DNA from: Syngnathus acus
Lineage: Eukaryota; Chordata; Actinopteri; Syngnathiformes; Syngnathidae
Assembly (NCBI RefSeq): GCF_901709675.1
Contig: NC_051103.1
Coordinates: 4,697,501-4,761,500 of the forward strand
DNA: 64,000 nucleotides
Direction: 5' to 3'
The notes beneath the pieces were generated by a model, which worked only from the letters and a program-made list of their open reading frames with translations, was not told the origin of the DNA and did no database searches. Below are positions 20,748 to 34,000 of this stretch, one piece after another (the stretch's first letter is position 1; every line of letters begins with the position of its first letter). Both the position numbers and the translations under genes were made by a program.

Positions 20748-22800
20748 TTGTTTGTCAGCAGGCAGCCATGTCAATCCAAATTAAGGCAGAGCAAACAGCG
20801 GGCCATTGTTTGTTGGACTTCACAGCTTCGTTTATGTGCAATCCCACCGGGCCGCCACACTTTATATCCTCCGTTGAACTCGGTGACACGATAGATTTTC
20901 ATTGTCGTTTTGTTCTCGGGGAGGGGATGGAGGTGATGCAATGTGAAGGTTAATGTTGAGCAATCGCTCTGGGATGATCTCAGTAAACGATTTTGAGATT
21001 TGGAGGGAAATCTGCAAATCGGTGACTGCCCACAGACTCACTATTGTAAAGTGGAGCTTGCCGCCAGATGGTTAACTGAACTATTCCCAGGCCGCATGCC
21101 ACTCTTTGCCATGGTGCCGAGGTTTCCCAGGACACACTCATAAATGTTGTTATTCCCTCAACGAATGTGTAACATTGGCCCGCACAGCTGGCACAGAAAG
21201 ATGCCGGGTCCCGTCAGCCTGTCATAACACGCCACCCGTGTCGCAACTCCGCCCAAGTAAAATGAGCTCCCCCGTGCAATTGTTTGGAACTGTACTTTTG
21301 GATTTCCACAGTGGGAGGGGCCGAGTGGGGTGTTTCCATTCAACGCCTTGACGGTGAAATTGTCTTGTTACTAAACATGCATCTTTTGGTATTTTTGTAG
21401 ACAGAAAGGGGCGTTTGCGCCGTTGTGGGTGTGATCGCAGTTGAGTTGTTTACTATCCTCGTTCTCTGTCCTGTACTTGACTCAATGGAAATGAATCTGT
21501 GCTGAATCCGAAGGTGGGCGAGGGGGGGGTGCCTGGAGGCAACGGGGTGTTTTTTGCCAGCTGTGTGAGATCACTTTCAGGATTGTAAACATGGCGGGAG
21601 GGACACTCTGAAAGGTGGCCCTTTTGAAACGCTTGAGCCCGTGGGTGTGCCTTTTGCCCCCCAGTGCCCTCCCCCTCCACCCTCCCCCTTTCCTCTCCGT
21701 GTTTCCTGTTGAGCTGGCTAGACTCCTTTGACAGATTTACAACTTTGGGGTCAAAGTTTTCCGACAGCAGCAGATAAATCTTACACCGCCCCCTCCCTGC
21801 TTGGCCCTCACCTGATAAAAAGACACAGACTCTCACAGACAGCCCACATCCTTTCATGTGTAACGTGCCTTTTTGTGTGTGTACACCTATGTGCTGCAAC
21901 ATATGTGTGAGGATGCCCGGGAAGGGAGGGGGCGAGTACGCCAAAGCGCCTTGTCTTGCAGTTCTCAGAAAGAATGCAAGATATTGTTCACGACCCATAA
22001 AAGACGGGCTTTTCTCTTCTGGCCTTTTCAAGAAGGGGAAGGTCTTCTAATTTTCCCCTCCTGCATTTTTTTAAGGCCCCGTGCTTGATTGCTGCGTTTC
22101 CCTTGCCCCCCCCCCCCCCTCGGATGCATAAGATGAGCCGGAGTGCACTTCACCCCCGCTAGCGAGCCATCATTTGTGTTTTCTTCCTCGTCTTTCTATC
22201 TTTTCTCCCACTCTGTCTTTCTCATTGCACACTCCGGAGGCGCCAAGAGAAGTATTGGCTCTAATTTGTTTTGGGGCATGAGGCAAGATAATCGCAATTT
22301 GCAGTCTCTGGCCCAAATCGCATAATCTTTTTTTCCACCGCTGTTCCAATAAAATTTTATTTATCATTCATCACGTCGCAATACCGAGCTCGCTCGAATC
22401 TGAGCGGAGCAGCTCATAAGATATGATTTGGATCGGTTAAGATCCCATCCTGGTGTTTTGTGTTGATATTGGAACTTTGAAGATGAACGATGGGCTCATA
22501 TTCAATTTTGGTTCTTCTCACTGCGTTGGACCTCACTTGTAGGTCATGTGATATTTGCGTTAATGGGGAAACGGAGCGTCCTTGTCCCGGATAATAACCT
22601 GCATACATCACGCAAGCGCATGTATGGAGACCTTGAGTAAGGCCTTGATGTGTTCACGTGTGCTTGAAATCCCTCTTGCCGATTATTTGGGTCTCTCAGC
22701 AACTCATTTCTTGTCATTTCAAACCTGACACTCAAATGATATCCTGTTTATACCAGCAGACAGCGGCCATTTTGGACTATACACATATTTTCCTCCAACG

Positions 22801-25800
22801 AGGGCTCGATCAATAGACGTGATTGATTGGCTGGTGCGTTGCCGACAGCCGGCGCTGATCGATGTTCACTTGGCTGACGGCCGCAAATCGTACGTCACTG
22901 TCAGTGGCTAACGTGTGTCCAAATAAGAGTTTTATATCATATCACAATTGCATAAGAGCTTATTTGAAACAATTTATCCCACATATCAAAATGGCCGCAA
23001 AATGCGTCAAATATTGCTTTGTGATACTTTGTCAAGAGGTGACCTTGAATTCTCAAGCATCTCCGGGGAAATCTTATCATACTAAAGTGGGTTGGGGGTC
23101 TTCGTGGAGCGAGAGAGCGGGATGAACAGATGAGAGGTAGCGAGAGCTTTAGGGGATTAACAAATGAACAAACCTGTTGTCCTCCCTTCCCCTCTTTTTA
23201 GTTTTTTAAACTAAACTAGAACACGCTGTGAATATTTCAGTCCTCGTGTAACCTCTGCGGAGTTTTTAGGTTGAGTGTTTCTTTTTACCCAAGCTGTTTC
23301 GAAAAACTCTCCTGGCGCCTTCCACGCTTGGATTTTTAAACCCTCTCTTCTGGCTGGCTTTTCTCACAGCCTTAAAAAGGAGGGAAAGACTGACAGAAAA
23401 GCACGCTAATGCTGCCTGCCTGGACTGGTTGGATTTTTCGATCTTTTCATTTTTTTTTTTGCTCAACATATCCCCTTCGCAGGAGCATTTGAGCCACAGT
23501 GAAAAAAAAAAAGTTGCACAATTGTGACAAAACTGTTTTGAAAAAAAAAAAGATTGAAATAAATGGATGCCATTACAGCAATCATTTCCAGCCTCCTTGC
23601 CAAAAACAATAAAAAAATTGGAATGTTTTAATAAGAAAACAAGCCCTTGGAAATAGAATGTCAATGTAATACAATGCTGGCGTGCCGACTTGGCCACTAA
23701 GGGGCAGTATAGAGCATGAATATGGAAAAAATCAAAGAAGAGTTTCACAACTACTGGAATCAATGACCTGAAAAATATACAGATGGAATTATTTTTTCTT
23801 TTCCATGCCAACCGTAATACTCCTTTGTCACCCATAATATCATGTGACAGGCCAACTTTCCACTCTGGTGGCCAAAAATTGTGGACAAGACAGGAAGTGA
23901 GAGGCAGACAGAGAGCGAGAGAGAGAAGGTACCAAATTTTCAAAATTTGGATTGTCATTAGTTGTGTGATGCAGTGACCTTTGATAGCCAACTTCATGTA
24001 GCCGCTACCAATGACACAAAACAGGAAAAAATGAGAGGGGGGGGACTGAGAGAGAATGGATAGACTGTATCCCTGAAACTAGGACAGTCACTGTCGAGAA
24101 ACGTGGACTCATGATCTTGTTTCCAGTGATTCCCGGGAGGCTGCTTACTACAAGCAGAGTCAGTTCAGTTCTGCCCACCGGCCGCTTCCGCTGTCCTCCT
24201 GCTCTGTGTTAGCCGCCTCTCATGTTGTCTCCTTTTAGGATCACTGAGCATCACACCACAGCACGTCTTGTCTATTTAAATATATCCCAAAGTAAATTTA
24301 GGATTATTCTTTAAGCAGCAATGTTTGTCATCATGCCCCGTTTAGACACACTGTTTACTATTTATATTGCGTCTCTTGCATTTTATAGTTGTCGTGTGCT
24401 GTTTTAAATTGCCATCCCCTCTCCGTTTCCTCTTTTTGTCCGCACACTAGTGTTTTTGCAGCTAAGTGGGGAAACAAAAGTGATGCAGTGTGTACTATAA
24501 TAAAGGAAGGCTGGTTGGAATATTTTAGGACTTTTCAAAGCTCTGGCTGAGGTTCTGTATATCATTATCCATCTGTTTGGCTTGAGTAGAGCTGGCTTGC
24601 GGAGGAGACATGGAGCCTCGCGTGGACATCTGCCAGCCTACCTACGCCTTGCCTCTGCCGAGCCATTAGCATCATGTGACGCGTGGCGCTCATCCAAGTG
24701 AGACAGTGTGACCTTAATCTCGACGCCTGTCACTGAGCTTCGAATGCATCTGGTCAACTCCAGATGCACGATCATGGCGGCCTCCTTCGCACCTCGCCTT
24801 GTGTCTTGTTGTCGACGTGATGATCCCGGTGTGTTGTAACAGCCGCCTCCTAATGCACATCTTACATTATTAATCGGACAAAGACCTATTTCTCCCTGAG
24901 GCAGCTATGAAAAATACAAAATATGTCTTAGCAAGAATGAGTGGGGGTAGAGGAAAGAGCCTTGTGGCATACCGTTTTTAGGGTCAGAATATATCATATT
25001 TCGTAGTGCTCTAATGTGAGAATAGTTTAGAAACAACAGCGAAATAAAACATAATGTATTTTTGCTTGAATAGGAAAGGGCTTAGGAAAGAGCCTTGTGG
25101 TACACCAAATCATAATACATTAGATTTTGAGAAACAATTTTACAGAACCTTTTATGCAGTTATTTTTATTGTCAAGTCCGACTGCCTTTACTTTGAAGCT
25201 AGTGTCAGACATATTATGATCAGCAATCTTCATTGGGCCATTAAATTTCTGCCACAATAGGACACAGTAATCAATAATCAATTAAACAACCTGTAGCAGA
25301 AAGGTGACCTGGGACACCACGTCGGGCTGCTATCAAAGCGAGTCAATCCTGCTCAGATTCCACAATTTAAAAAAAAAAACCTCACTCAGCTAGGGATACT
25401 TGATCTTTTTTATTGACTTCACGGAGCTATTTGCAATTTTACAGATGACATTTGAGTAAGTTCCACGTGCAAGTAGCATGAAGAAATAGAGCTTATAATA
25501 AAGCCTCGTGGGTTATAATCAGCCTTTAAGGGGGAAGACGAGCTCGCCCGATGTCAGGCGATACTTGGCAATCACCTAAAGCAGGAAGAGGTGCTGAAAC
25601 CACCCATCCTGTGTGAAGGAATAGCGGCTCTTTTACAAGGAATCCTTGCACGGAATAGACGCAGTTTTTCCAGAATGCTGATATTTTAGCAGTCACAAGC
25701 ATTCATGCCTGAGGAGCATATTAACTGTGTCACTTTACACTCTTGTCGTGGGATATGAGCTAATGTTTAGCCTATTTAAGCGCTAGCACCTCATTCGCTT

Positions 25801-28800
25801 GTCTTTCGATATTTTTTTATTTTTATTACAGGCTTCCATTTCCACTTAATTAGTGCCCGGGGTTTTAATTGCAGTTTAGGAAGCTCATTCATTGGCGTGG
25901 GAGTGTGATCTGGCATCTCGAGAGGCAGACCAAGTCCTCTCCAAACCTCCCTGTGGTTTTTGCATGTTTTTTCCCACTCTTGTTCTTTCTTTCCCTCTAC
26001 CCTCTTCCTTTCTTTTTGAACACCACAATGTTGCTGAGCTTTAAGCGTAACAAGCTGCTGTTTTTTTTTTTTTATGGAGAATTAGCACGTCCCAACGCAG
26101 CGCTTTTAAATCCCCCCCCCCCGACCAGGCACGTGCCAACAGCCACACATTTAGCATACGGAAGCTATGATTTCAACCATTGTCCGGTCAATATTGTTTT
26201 ATTGCTCCAGCGCCACACTACTGGAATAGAAACCAAGCAATTCATGACCCACACGGATGCTGCTTTCTTTCCCTTTTCCCGAAATTTCTTTTTGACTTCC
26301 CCCTCTAGCTCTTCCTCCACGTTGTGCCCATCCACGGCTTCCCGCGGGCACCCTTGGGGCTAATTAAACCTTAATTACATTTGTTGGAATTGATTTGTGA
26401 TTTAGTTTTTTCTCAGTTGTTCCAGCTCATTGGCCCCCCTAGAAATGTCATTAATGCACCATTATTTTCGCGGGCGGCCTAATTAAAGGGACATACTCAC
26501 TGGGTTTCCTCGGATGAGATGCTGGGAAGGGGAACATGTTGGCATCTGGCACCCCGGTGATCCAAAATGGGAAAGTCAGTAACTTAACGTTTTGTGTGCC
26601 AGGGGGCTGCTTGGGAAAGACGTCTAGTCATGTTTTATGGCAGGACATTATCATATGACATGGTTGTTTGGGATTGATGCCCGGGAGGAGGATCTTTTTC
26701 ATTGCCGCGTTGTGTTCATCTCTGCCAGATTTAGCAGAAGCTAATATGGAAGCGGACGGATTTTTGCCAAGAACACCGTAAGGCAACGCGTATGGAGCCA
26801 GAATACTTTCAGTCATTTGGTTTCAATTGTACATAAACACCGACACCCTCGGGAAAATGCTGGTTTGACTGGATTTAAAAGAAAACAACACCCACCTGTG
26901 CTGATAAAGTTCACTGATACACACAAAATGCATGCAGAAACGTTTAAATCCAGATGTCGTAACAATACAAACCCGTACATATTATGATTTTATCTGTCTC
27001 CGTGTGTTGCTTCGGCGTTTGTGCTCAAATGGTTACTTTTTGCATTTTCATGTGCCAAATCTATATCTGTGACGAATATGAAAAGATGTCTTTTGCATCA
27101 TCCTCGTTCATCTCCATATGAAGACATTCTGCATGAATTACATCTCGATTCTCCTTCAGAAAATAGAAAAACGGGAGAACGCGGCGGCAAATGAGTTGGC
27201 AGCTGTTTACGCTTCTTTTAAAACACTGTTCTTTTCCTCAGGGAGGCTTGTGGGAGAGGGGGGGGTTTAAAAGGGAGAAAAGGAGGGGAGGGGGGGAGAG
27301 TTGTGGTGCATTTACATGTGGAAGCTCAAAGCAGTAACAAGCTTTCCCAGCCTGCTGTGGCCTCATATGGCCTACAGTATCCTGCTTCTCCAGTGACAGC
27401 TACCATGTTCTCCGTTTTTTTTTCTTTCTGCAGCTAGCTTAGTTCCGCATCACACAGTCTGCAAAAATAGGCTTAATATTTTTTAACCAATTTTTAATCG
27501 ATTTCACTTCGGTCCTCTTCCGAAACGATGTCATCTGGGATAAGCTCCGCCTTACTTGTCAATCAAATATGGATGATTGTGTACAGTCCAATTCACGAGC
27601 TAACAATCGGCCTCCCCAATATGTTGCTTGACGGCTATGTAGGCCAACTACTTTATAGATGGCTGGGTTGGTGAGAGGCAGTGTGGAGGGGGGTGAGTTC
27701 ACACGAGTTTCTTGCTCATATCTCGCAGCTCACTTGGCACGATTCTAATCGCCCTCCCGATCTTGAAATTGCCATCTTTTGGGGGTGTTCCTACAGCAGT
27801 AATAATCCATCACGGCAATTCAAAGTCTGCACCTTGAAAAAAAAAAAGCCTTTAAAAAGTCTAGCATAAGCTAAAAAACATCAGATCGTAATAATGGCAT
27901 ACATGAGAGATGTGATTTTACTTGTTGCTTGCTGTGGAGGGGAAAATAAGCAATACAGTGAGAAAGTGTCACTTTGTTCGTTATAAAATTGATTTGTAGT
28001 ACTTTACCGGAACCCTGCAATTGCTGAGTCATCTGGAAAAAAAAAAAAAAAGCAATGACTTTGCACTCGGTCCTGAGTAATCCAGCATAAGATGACATTT
28101 TTAGCTTCGTTTACGGCGTTGGAGAACAGCTCAGCGGGCCCCAACAAAGTTGGAGATAATACGGGATAAACATTTTTGATACGGCTCAGACGTTCTTCGT
28201 GCAAGACGTCCCGGATTCCTTCCTCGTTGCCGTTGAACCGGAAAAGAATGGGTTAAACCTGTCTGTGAGCCACATCTGGGAATCATTTGAAACATTCCAC
28301 AAGGCTTACCACATGTTTTCAGATGGACTAAATCCTGCGAAAGACTCGGCTGTCAGAGGTTTGAAAAATCGTTTTTTTTTCCTTTTTTTTTACCGGGAAG
28401 GGAAAAAATGCGAAAATTAAACCGTATAATGGCTTTTTTTTTTTTTTGCTCTCGCAGGTGATTGGGTGGATACTTTGTGTGTGGTAAAATGTTTGCAAAC
28501 ATGTTTTTGTGGCCTGCTTCACACAGTTCAAAGGCAACTTTCGGGGCATTTCCAACTATTTCCGTGCAATTTCATCAACCCCATTTTATTCTTAACCCTT
28601 CTTGGCACTCCAATGCTATAAGAAGGAACAAGTTGAAATTCAAGTAGCTTTTCAGTGCACTCAGTGCAACTTCACGCTTTTAGTTTATTTTGTGGCCTTG
28701 GGTCTTACCACAAAGAATAGTGACACCCCCCCACCCCCTTATAGTTTGAATGACAAACTAATAAAAGCGAGTTTACACTGTGATGAATAGTAGGCTGTCT

Positions 28801-31074
28801 GGAGTTTGAAATAAATATGCGGCTTGAAACAGACAGTGGCAGACAAGAGGAATGAAAATTCACAGTGATTGACCACCAAACCTTGGCATGACCTCAACCT
28901 CAAGTTATCCGACAAATCTTTACATAAGCTTGCCACAACTATGGCCGCACTCACTCCAGAGAAGATTGACACCTGCTATTATTCCACCCGAGATTTTTGC
29001 ATTGGATGCCCCGCTGTTTACTGACATTAAGGGAGCTGGTGAGTTTTTTGTTGGCTGCACAGAGGGGAAAGCCCCCTCTCCATCTTTGCCACCCTGTCAC
29101 ATGTGGTATGCGGCTCCATGCTGGGGTGGGGTGGTGTGAAAGAATCGATCGGGTCGGCTAGTGTTACAACGCTTTGAAAATAGTTCTGCACTTTCGTACC
29201 GGATAGTAAATGCGTGCCGAGGCCGTTTCGCGGTTGGGAGCAAAGCGGATCGTAAAAGGAAGCTCGTAAAGTGAAAGGTGAGAAGGTTTGTTTTGAATCA
29301 TACAAATTTGGTTATTAAAAATAAATCGAATGGAACTGCAGTTTCAGAGCCAATCAAAATAATAATATTTTAATATATGATTATTTGAATTTATGTGCAT
29401 TGAATGCTTTTGAAACCAGATTTTATGAAGCACATCAGAGTTGTGCAGTTTTTGTGGTTGGTGCCCCCGCCATTTTTTTTCAGATCTAACCGTCGCTGCA
29501 TGTTTTAGTTGAAGCCACAGAGATATAATTGCGTACGTCCGCTTGAGTTCAACTAACCGGGATCTATCTGCGGTTATATCTTCAACCGATGAACATGATG
29601 TGTTTATCGGAAACTCATCTCCTTCATTTGACTGGCGCTTTAGGAGATCAAGCTAGGTTGGTACTCAATGCTAGCAAGTCAAAGTAAAGCAACCACTTCT
29701 ACCAGTGTGTGCTTTTAGCATCGATGTTACATTACTTGTGTGTGTCTGTGCGTGCCCTGTCACCTCAACGCTCTCCACCCCCTCGAGCACCGCATTCCTC
29801 ACATACATGGTGATGTGTGACAACTGACATAGTTTAGTGCCACTCACAGCATAAGAGCCTCTTAAGACGCTCTCTGTAGCCATATCAACACGATAATAAA
29901 ATTTGCACAATGTGCATTTTAGATACAAGAGACATTTTCTGTCTACTTGAGGTTGCCATTCTCACATTGTACCTGCGACTTTGAGTGTGTACGGCTTTAA
30001 AAGGCGGGGCCTGGTCCGGTGAGTGCCGTGGGTGTCAAGGAATGACAACGTATATTTATTTATTTATTTTAAGCATTGACGACTAAACTAAACCCAACTG
30101 ACGTCAGCCAGATGCCATCTTTGAACAAATCTTTGAATGAATGTGCCCACAAAAAGAACAACTGTGTAAGTGTATTCGTCATAAGAACACAGAATGGGAG
30201 AAAAGCCAAAGGCACATTGTGTCAAAGTCACACTGCAGAATCTGTGGAGGATATTTTCAGCTTTAATGGCACTCTCAGCAGGACACGGCGGCACAGTCAC
30301 GCAACAGAGGAGGGACCAGGTTGTTTAAAAATTAATGCAAAACATTTCCCACGTATTTGAATAGAGCCATAACGCTAGCCGGGCATCTTGCCGTTCCGAA
30401 GTGATCGTTTCTCGGCTTTTGGGCTCAAAAGTGGAACGGCATCGGGAACTTATTATGACAACCGACAACATTTTATTGTTTGGGTTGAAGCCAGAAATGA
30501 GAAACCCTACTAAATTCATGAAAATAATGATTCGATGGCAAAATAAATATTACAATGTTATATATTGTAAGCATTTGTGGCTATTTCTGGCAGTTGCTCT
30601 GAGAATTTATTTGTTTTTAGAAGCGCAGGCTCCCTGCCTTTGTTCCCATTTCTTTGGGCTTGATTTTCAGCCAGAGTCGACATTGACCAAGTTTTGTGAA
30701 CAAAAGGCTTTAATTTGGATATTTTATAACTTGTGTGGTGCATTCGATATTTGTGGTCTGCATAAGGCAGAGGCAGATGTTTAATTTCCTTCTTGATGGG
30801 TGGGCGTCCTCTCCAACTGTTTGCATACAAACATAAAAAAGACAATTTGCCATCATTTAAAGCATTGCATGTACGGTGAGTTAAGTTTTCCCACCCGTAG
30901 TTTAGACATTCGGAACACTCCCTGACTTATTTTCTCCATTTTATGATGATGGGTGATATAATCTTTTTTTTTCAGCTCGCTTCCATAGCCTGCAGAGTAA
31001 TACACATTTAACTTGTGTTTACATTTTCGAGCTACACAACAACCCTTTGACTCAAAACCTAATATGATTGTGGG
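22801..31074. other. Non-coding intergenic stretch
   Basis: No coding gene is supportable. 23694-23709 (CCACTAAGGGGCAGTA) is CTCF-like. AGGAAAGAGCCTTGTGG occurs at 24951 and again at 25084, suggesting a small duplicated or repeat-derived segment. 26355-26485 is rich in TAATTA/ATTAA words, the kind of homeodomain-site cluster found in enhancers. A 243-codon minus-strand frame at 23266-23997 is judged spurious. Confidence 0.5.
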
Positions 31075-31240
31075 AATGTCAAAGGGGACATATTATGGAA
31101 AAATTGACTTTTGTGTATAAATAGCTGGGTCTCTGGAGTGCCGACCCTCCCATCAAGCATGAAATTAAACAACAACAACCAAAATCTCAGGCTTTTCTGA
31201 AAATGAGCGTGTATGAGCTGTTCTGTGACGTAAGCAAAAA
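31075..31240. repeat. Probable dispersed fish repeat remnant
   Basis: The words GGGGACATATTATGGAAAAA, TGGGTCTCTGGAGTG and CATCAAGCATGAAATTAAAC resemble a repeat I recall from many fish genomes. I cannot name the family. It contains a TATAAATAG word at 31117 that should not be taken as a promoter on its own. Confidence 0.35.
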
Positions 31241-31379
31241 TAATTATGGTATAAATATGAACTTTTTAATGCGGAAAATAGCCAAATGAGTGCTCTATTG
31301 CTTTAAATTGTGAAAAAAAAACGCGCATAATGTGCAAAGGTTTAATATTATGATTTTTATTATTAATATTATTATTCGT

Positions 31380-31790
31380 GCAGAGCACCGTGCACATCTG
31401 GAGTGGAGCAAAGAAGTGCAGGACGTCCACTCTCCACCACTGGACCTCATGAGAGGAAAGGGGCGGGCTCAACGCCGGGGTTGGCTTTCCGAACCGAAGC
31501 GAGTCGCCGATGGTTGCCATCGAGAGGAGCTGCGCTCCAAACTCGTCTGTTCTCCCAACGCGGTGCGCCGGCCCTAAACGCACCGTTACGCACCGACTGG
31601 TTCTCATTACGCACGGGGAGCGAACCGATCCGCTCGGGAGGACAATATCGAGCCCCAGCCGGCAAAGTTTGAAGGACAAGCAGGGGTGGAGGCAAAGCTG
31701 CGTGACCGAACTTCCACCGAACAGCCCCGGAAGGGATCAGGAGGAGGAGGACTATCGAGGAGGAGCCAACAGGTCCCAGGTAGTTCTCCA
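31380..31790 (+). promoter_or_regulatory. GC-rich island; candidate promoter or untranslated first exon
   Basis: This stretch is CpG-rich in an otherwise AT-leaning region (GAACCGAAGCGAGTCGCCGA, AACGCACCGTTACGCACCGA). It ends near possible splice donors (CAACAG|GTCCCAG and CCCAG|GTAGTT at about 31772-31783). It could be a distal untranslated exon of rara, a separate non-coding RNA promoter, or simply a CpG island. There is no long motif-bearing open frame. Confidence 0.35.
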
Positions 31791-33980
31791 ACTCTGACAG
31801 CTTGTCAACACTTGATAACGCGCGGCTCAACGCCGCCGGCCACCTCCATCACCTGGCGCTCCAGACTGACACTCGCTAATTTGACGTGTGTTTTATTTAA
31901 AAATAATAAACATTCGTGCACCGGCTTGCTTTGTGTGAAAGTCGGCGAAAATTGGACTTTTATTGTCGAATATTTTCCGGCGTCGATTGGTTTGTTTGTC
32001 AGCAAGCTTGGCTTGGAAATGTAATCTTGGCTGCACAAACAAAATGCTCACTATAGTTGGGAATATTTTATATGCATTGTCCCTGAAGTCAATAAATTCT
32101 GGGCATACAATTGTATTCATCTGGTAGTTGAACATTATCAAGGTTATTTCCAATTAATAAGGTAAGAATATTTGTAGCTTTCTTGTTTTGCAGCATGTCA
32201 TAATAATAACAGTAATAACATGTAAATATATGGCAATAATATCAATATTGTGATATTCAACTACCATATTGCAGGTTTTTCCAATATGGTGCCGCCCTAT
32301 TCTGTAGTGTCTTGCATTGTGTTAGCATTAAGCTAGCATTATTTCAAGCTACTCAAATATACAATGTGCAATTTTGAACTGGGTGAAAGTTAGTCAAGTC
32401 CCGAAAAGCACTCTTGCATCAGTGACTTGGCTCAAAATCCCAATTCCGAACCATTTGTAAACACCTCGCATTAAACCCTGCCAACATGTCAGCACTGTTT
32501 GTAGTTCTGTAACCCGGCAGAGTTATCTTGTAAAATTCCATCTCGTAAAAAATACAGATTATAGTCTGTGGAGATTTGATTAAACAAGTGTAACAAGCAC
32601 TTGTGCTGTCTTTACACGCCTCACCTCACACACTGTATGACGTTTGATTTATTGAATTGTAACGTTCCTGCGACACACGAAATGACACCTCAGCCCACTT
32701 CCTGTTTCCTTTGACAGCCGGTGACATTCAGACAAGATGCAGTTGACAGCTTGTCATATTTGGGGAAGTTTAGTGTCTTTGAGGGTTTTCCTACCTTGTC
32801 ATTTTTCCTGGTGGGTGTCGCTCGTAGTTGCACGTTATGCCGTTCGATTATCACGGAAATGTGTTTTCCCCACGAATATTTCACGATATTGCCCTTTGAG
32901 TTGGGAGTAAATCGACTTCATACATCTGGGCCTCTTTGACATGCATCAACGGGGTGTTGTTGGTCGCCTTGGTTATCACGTTGGACTAAATGTGTCATCA
33001 GGGTGGCGTCTGTGTCAAACTGGAAGTGCCCACTCATGTCTTCCTACTGGCCTGCCATATTTTTCTCCACTACTGGACAGTTGTTCTCTCTCCTGCATGT
33101 CAGTACTGTTACTTTTTTTGTTTCCATATCTTGTATCCTCATCTCGCTTGGCACAAATCTCCCCGATGACATTTTGTCACATTGTCGTGCAGCTTGAACT
33201 CGCAAAAACAGGAAGCGTTCGTTGAACTAGTGGTAAAGTTTGGATGGAGGTGGAAAAGCCCCCCCTCTCATTTTTTTCTGCTTTTTGTCTCTCCTAGTGA
33301 CAGGTGCTTTGGTTTAATTTGGCCTGCAGCGCTCGACGCGTCTCCTCGCCACGGCAAGCCGCTCGCCTGCTTTTTTTTTTTTGACAAGCCCAAAGCTGTG
33401 GCCATGCAGCACAAACACACCAAGCACTGACAGGTGAGACGTGCTCCCTACAGAGACGTCACCTAGAGCTTGTTTCATGGTAAACACCTCCACCCAGTCC
33501 TGCCCCCACATTGTCAAAATGTACTATTTTGGTTCCTCTTTGTTTTCACTCAAAGCATCACTTGCAAAAGTTCAAATCGGAGTAACTAAAAGTATTCGAC
33601 GCTAATAAGGCAGACGAAACGAAACAAGGCCGACTTTGCCCGAGTAAGTTAAAATAAATTGCTATATTACAGTGGTTTGGCTGTGGTGTCCAATGACGTC
33701 GTCAGTGCCTCAGGGACTGGGGTGAGTGTGGGAAAAGTGAGAGGGAAGAAGGGCGGGAGCTGATACCAAGAGAATGTAGCTGCAGCCGAGTGGGATTTTT
33801 TTTTTTTTTGGGGAAGAGGAGAAGAGTCTGTGATGTTGAGATGTGAAAGCTCCACTCATGTTGGCCGGCGGCACTTAGGCAGGCCCACTTGTGCATACTG
33901 ATGTGTTTTTTTTTTTTTTCTGATTATTTTTCAGACACGCCAGGGTTAACGCTCCTCTCTTTTAACTCTCCTTCCATTCC

Positions 33981-34000
33981 TCTTTTGATGGCTTTGATGG
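33981..34000 (+). promoter_or_regulatory. Tandem TCF/LEF-like words
   Basis: CTTTTGATGG is followed at once by CTTTGATGG. The second matches the TCF/LEF core CTTTGAT; the first has one extra T. They are followed by TATTAAATAAT. Motif matches this short occur by chance. Confidence 0.25.

Larger units (their letters stand above)
17618..22800. other. Non-coding intergenic stretch with simple repeats
   Basis: No coding gene is supportable. CA runs occur at 18867-18891, 19998-20019 and 20452-20477, and a C run at 20727-20747. 18480-18560 is locally GC-rich. 20760-20900 and 22230-22420 are compositionally balanced, non-repetitive stretches that could be conserved elements, but I have no alignment to show it. 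Confidence 0.5.

Noticed and set aside
23266-23997. 243-codon minus-strand frame, the longest in the desert
   Set aside because: It has Lys and Phe runs from A/T homopolymers, no family motif and no exon-like boundaries.
31117-31125. TATAAATAG as a TATA box for the GC-rich block at 31.4 kb
   Set aside because: It lies inside a probable dispersed repeat and about 260 bp before the GC-rich block, too far for a TATA box.
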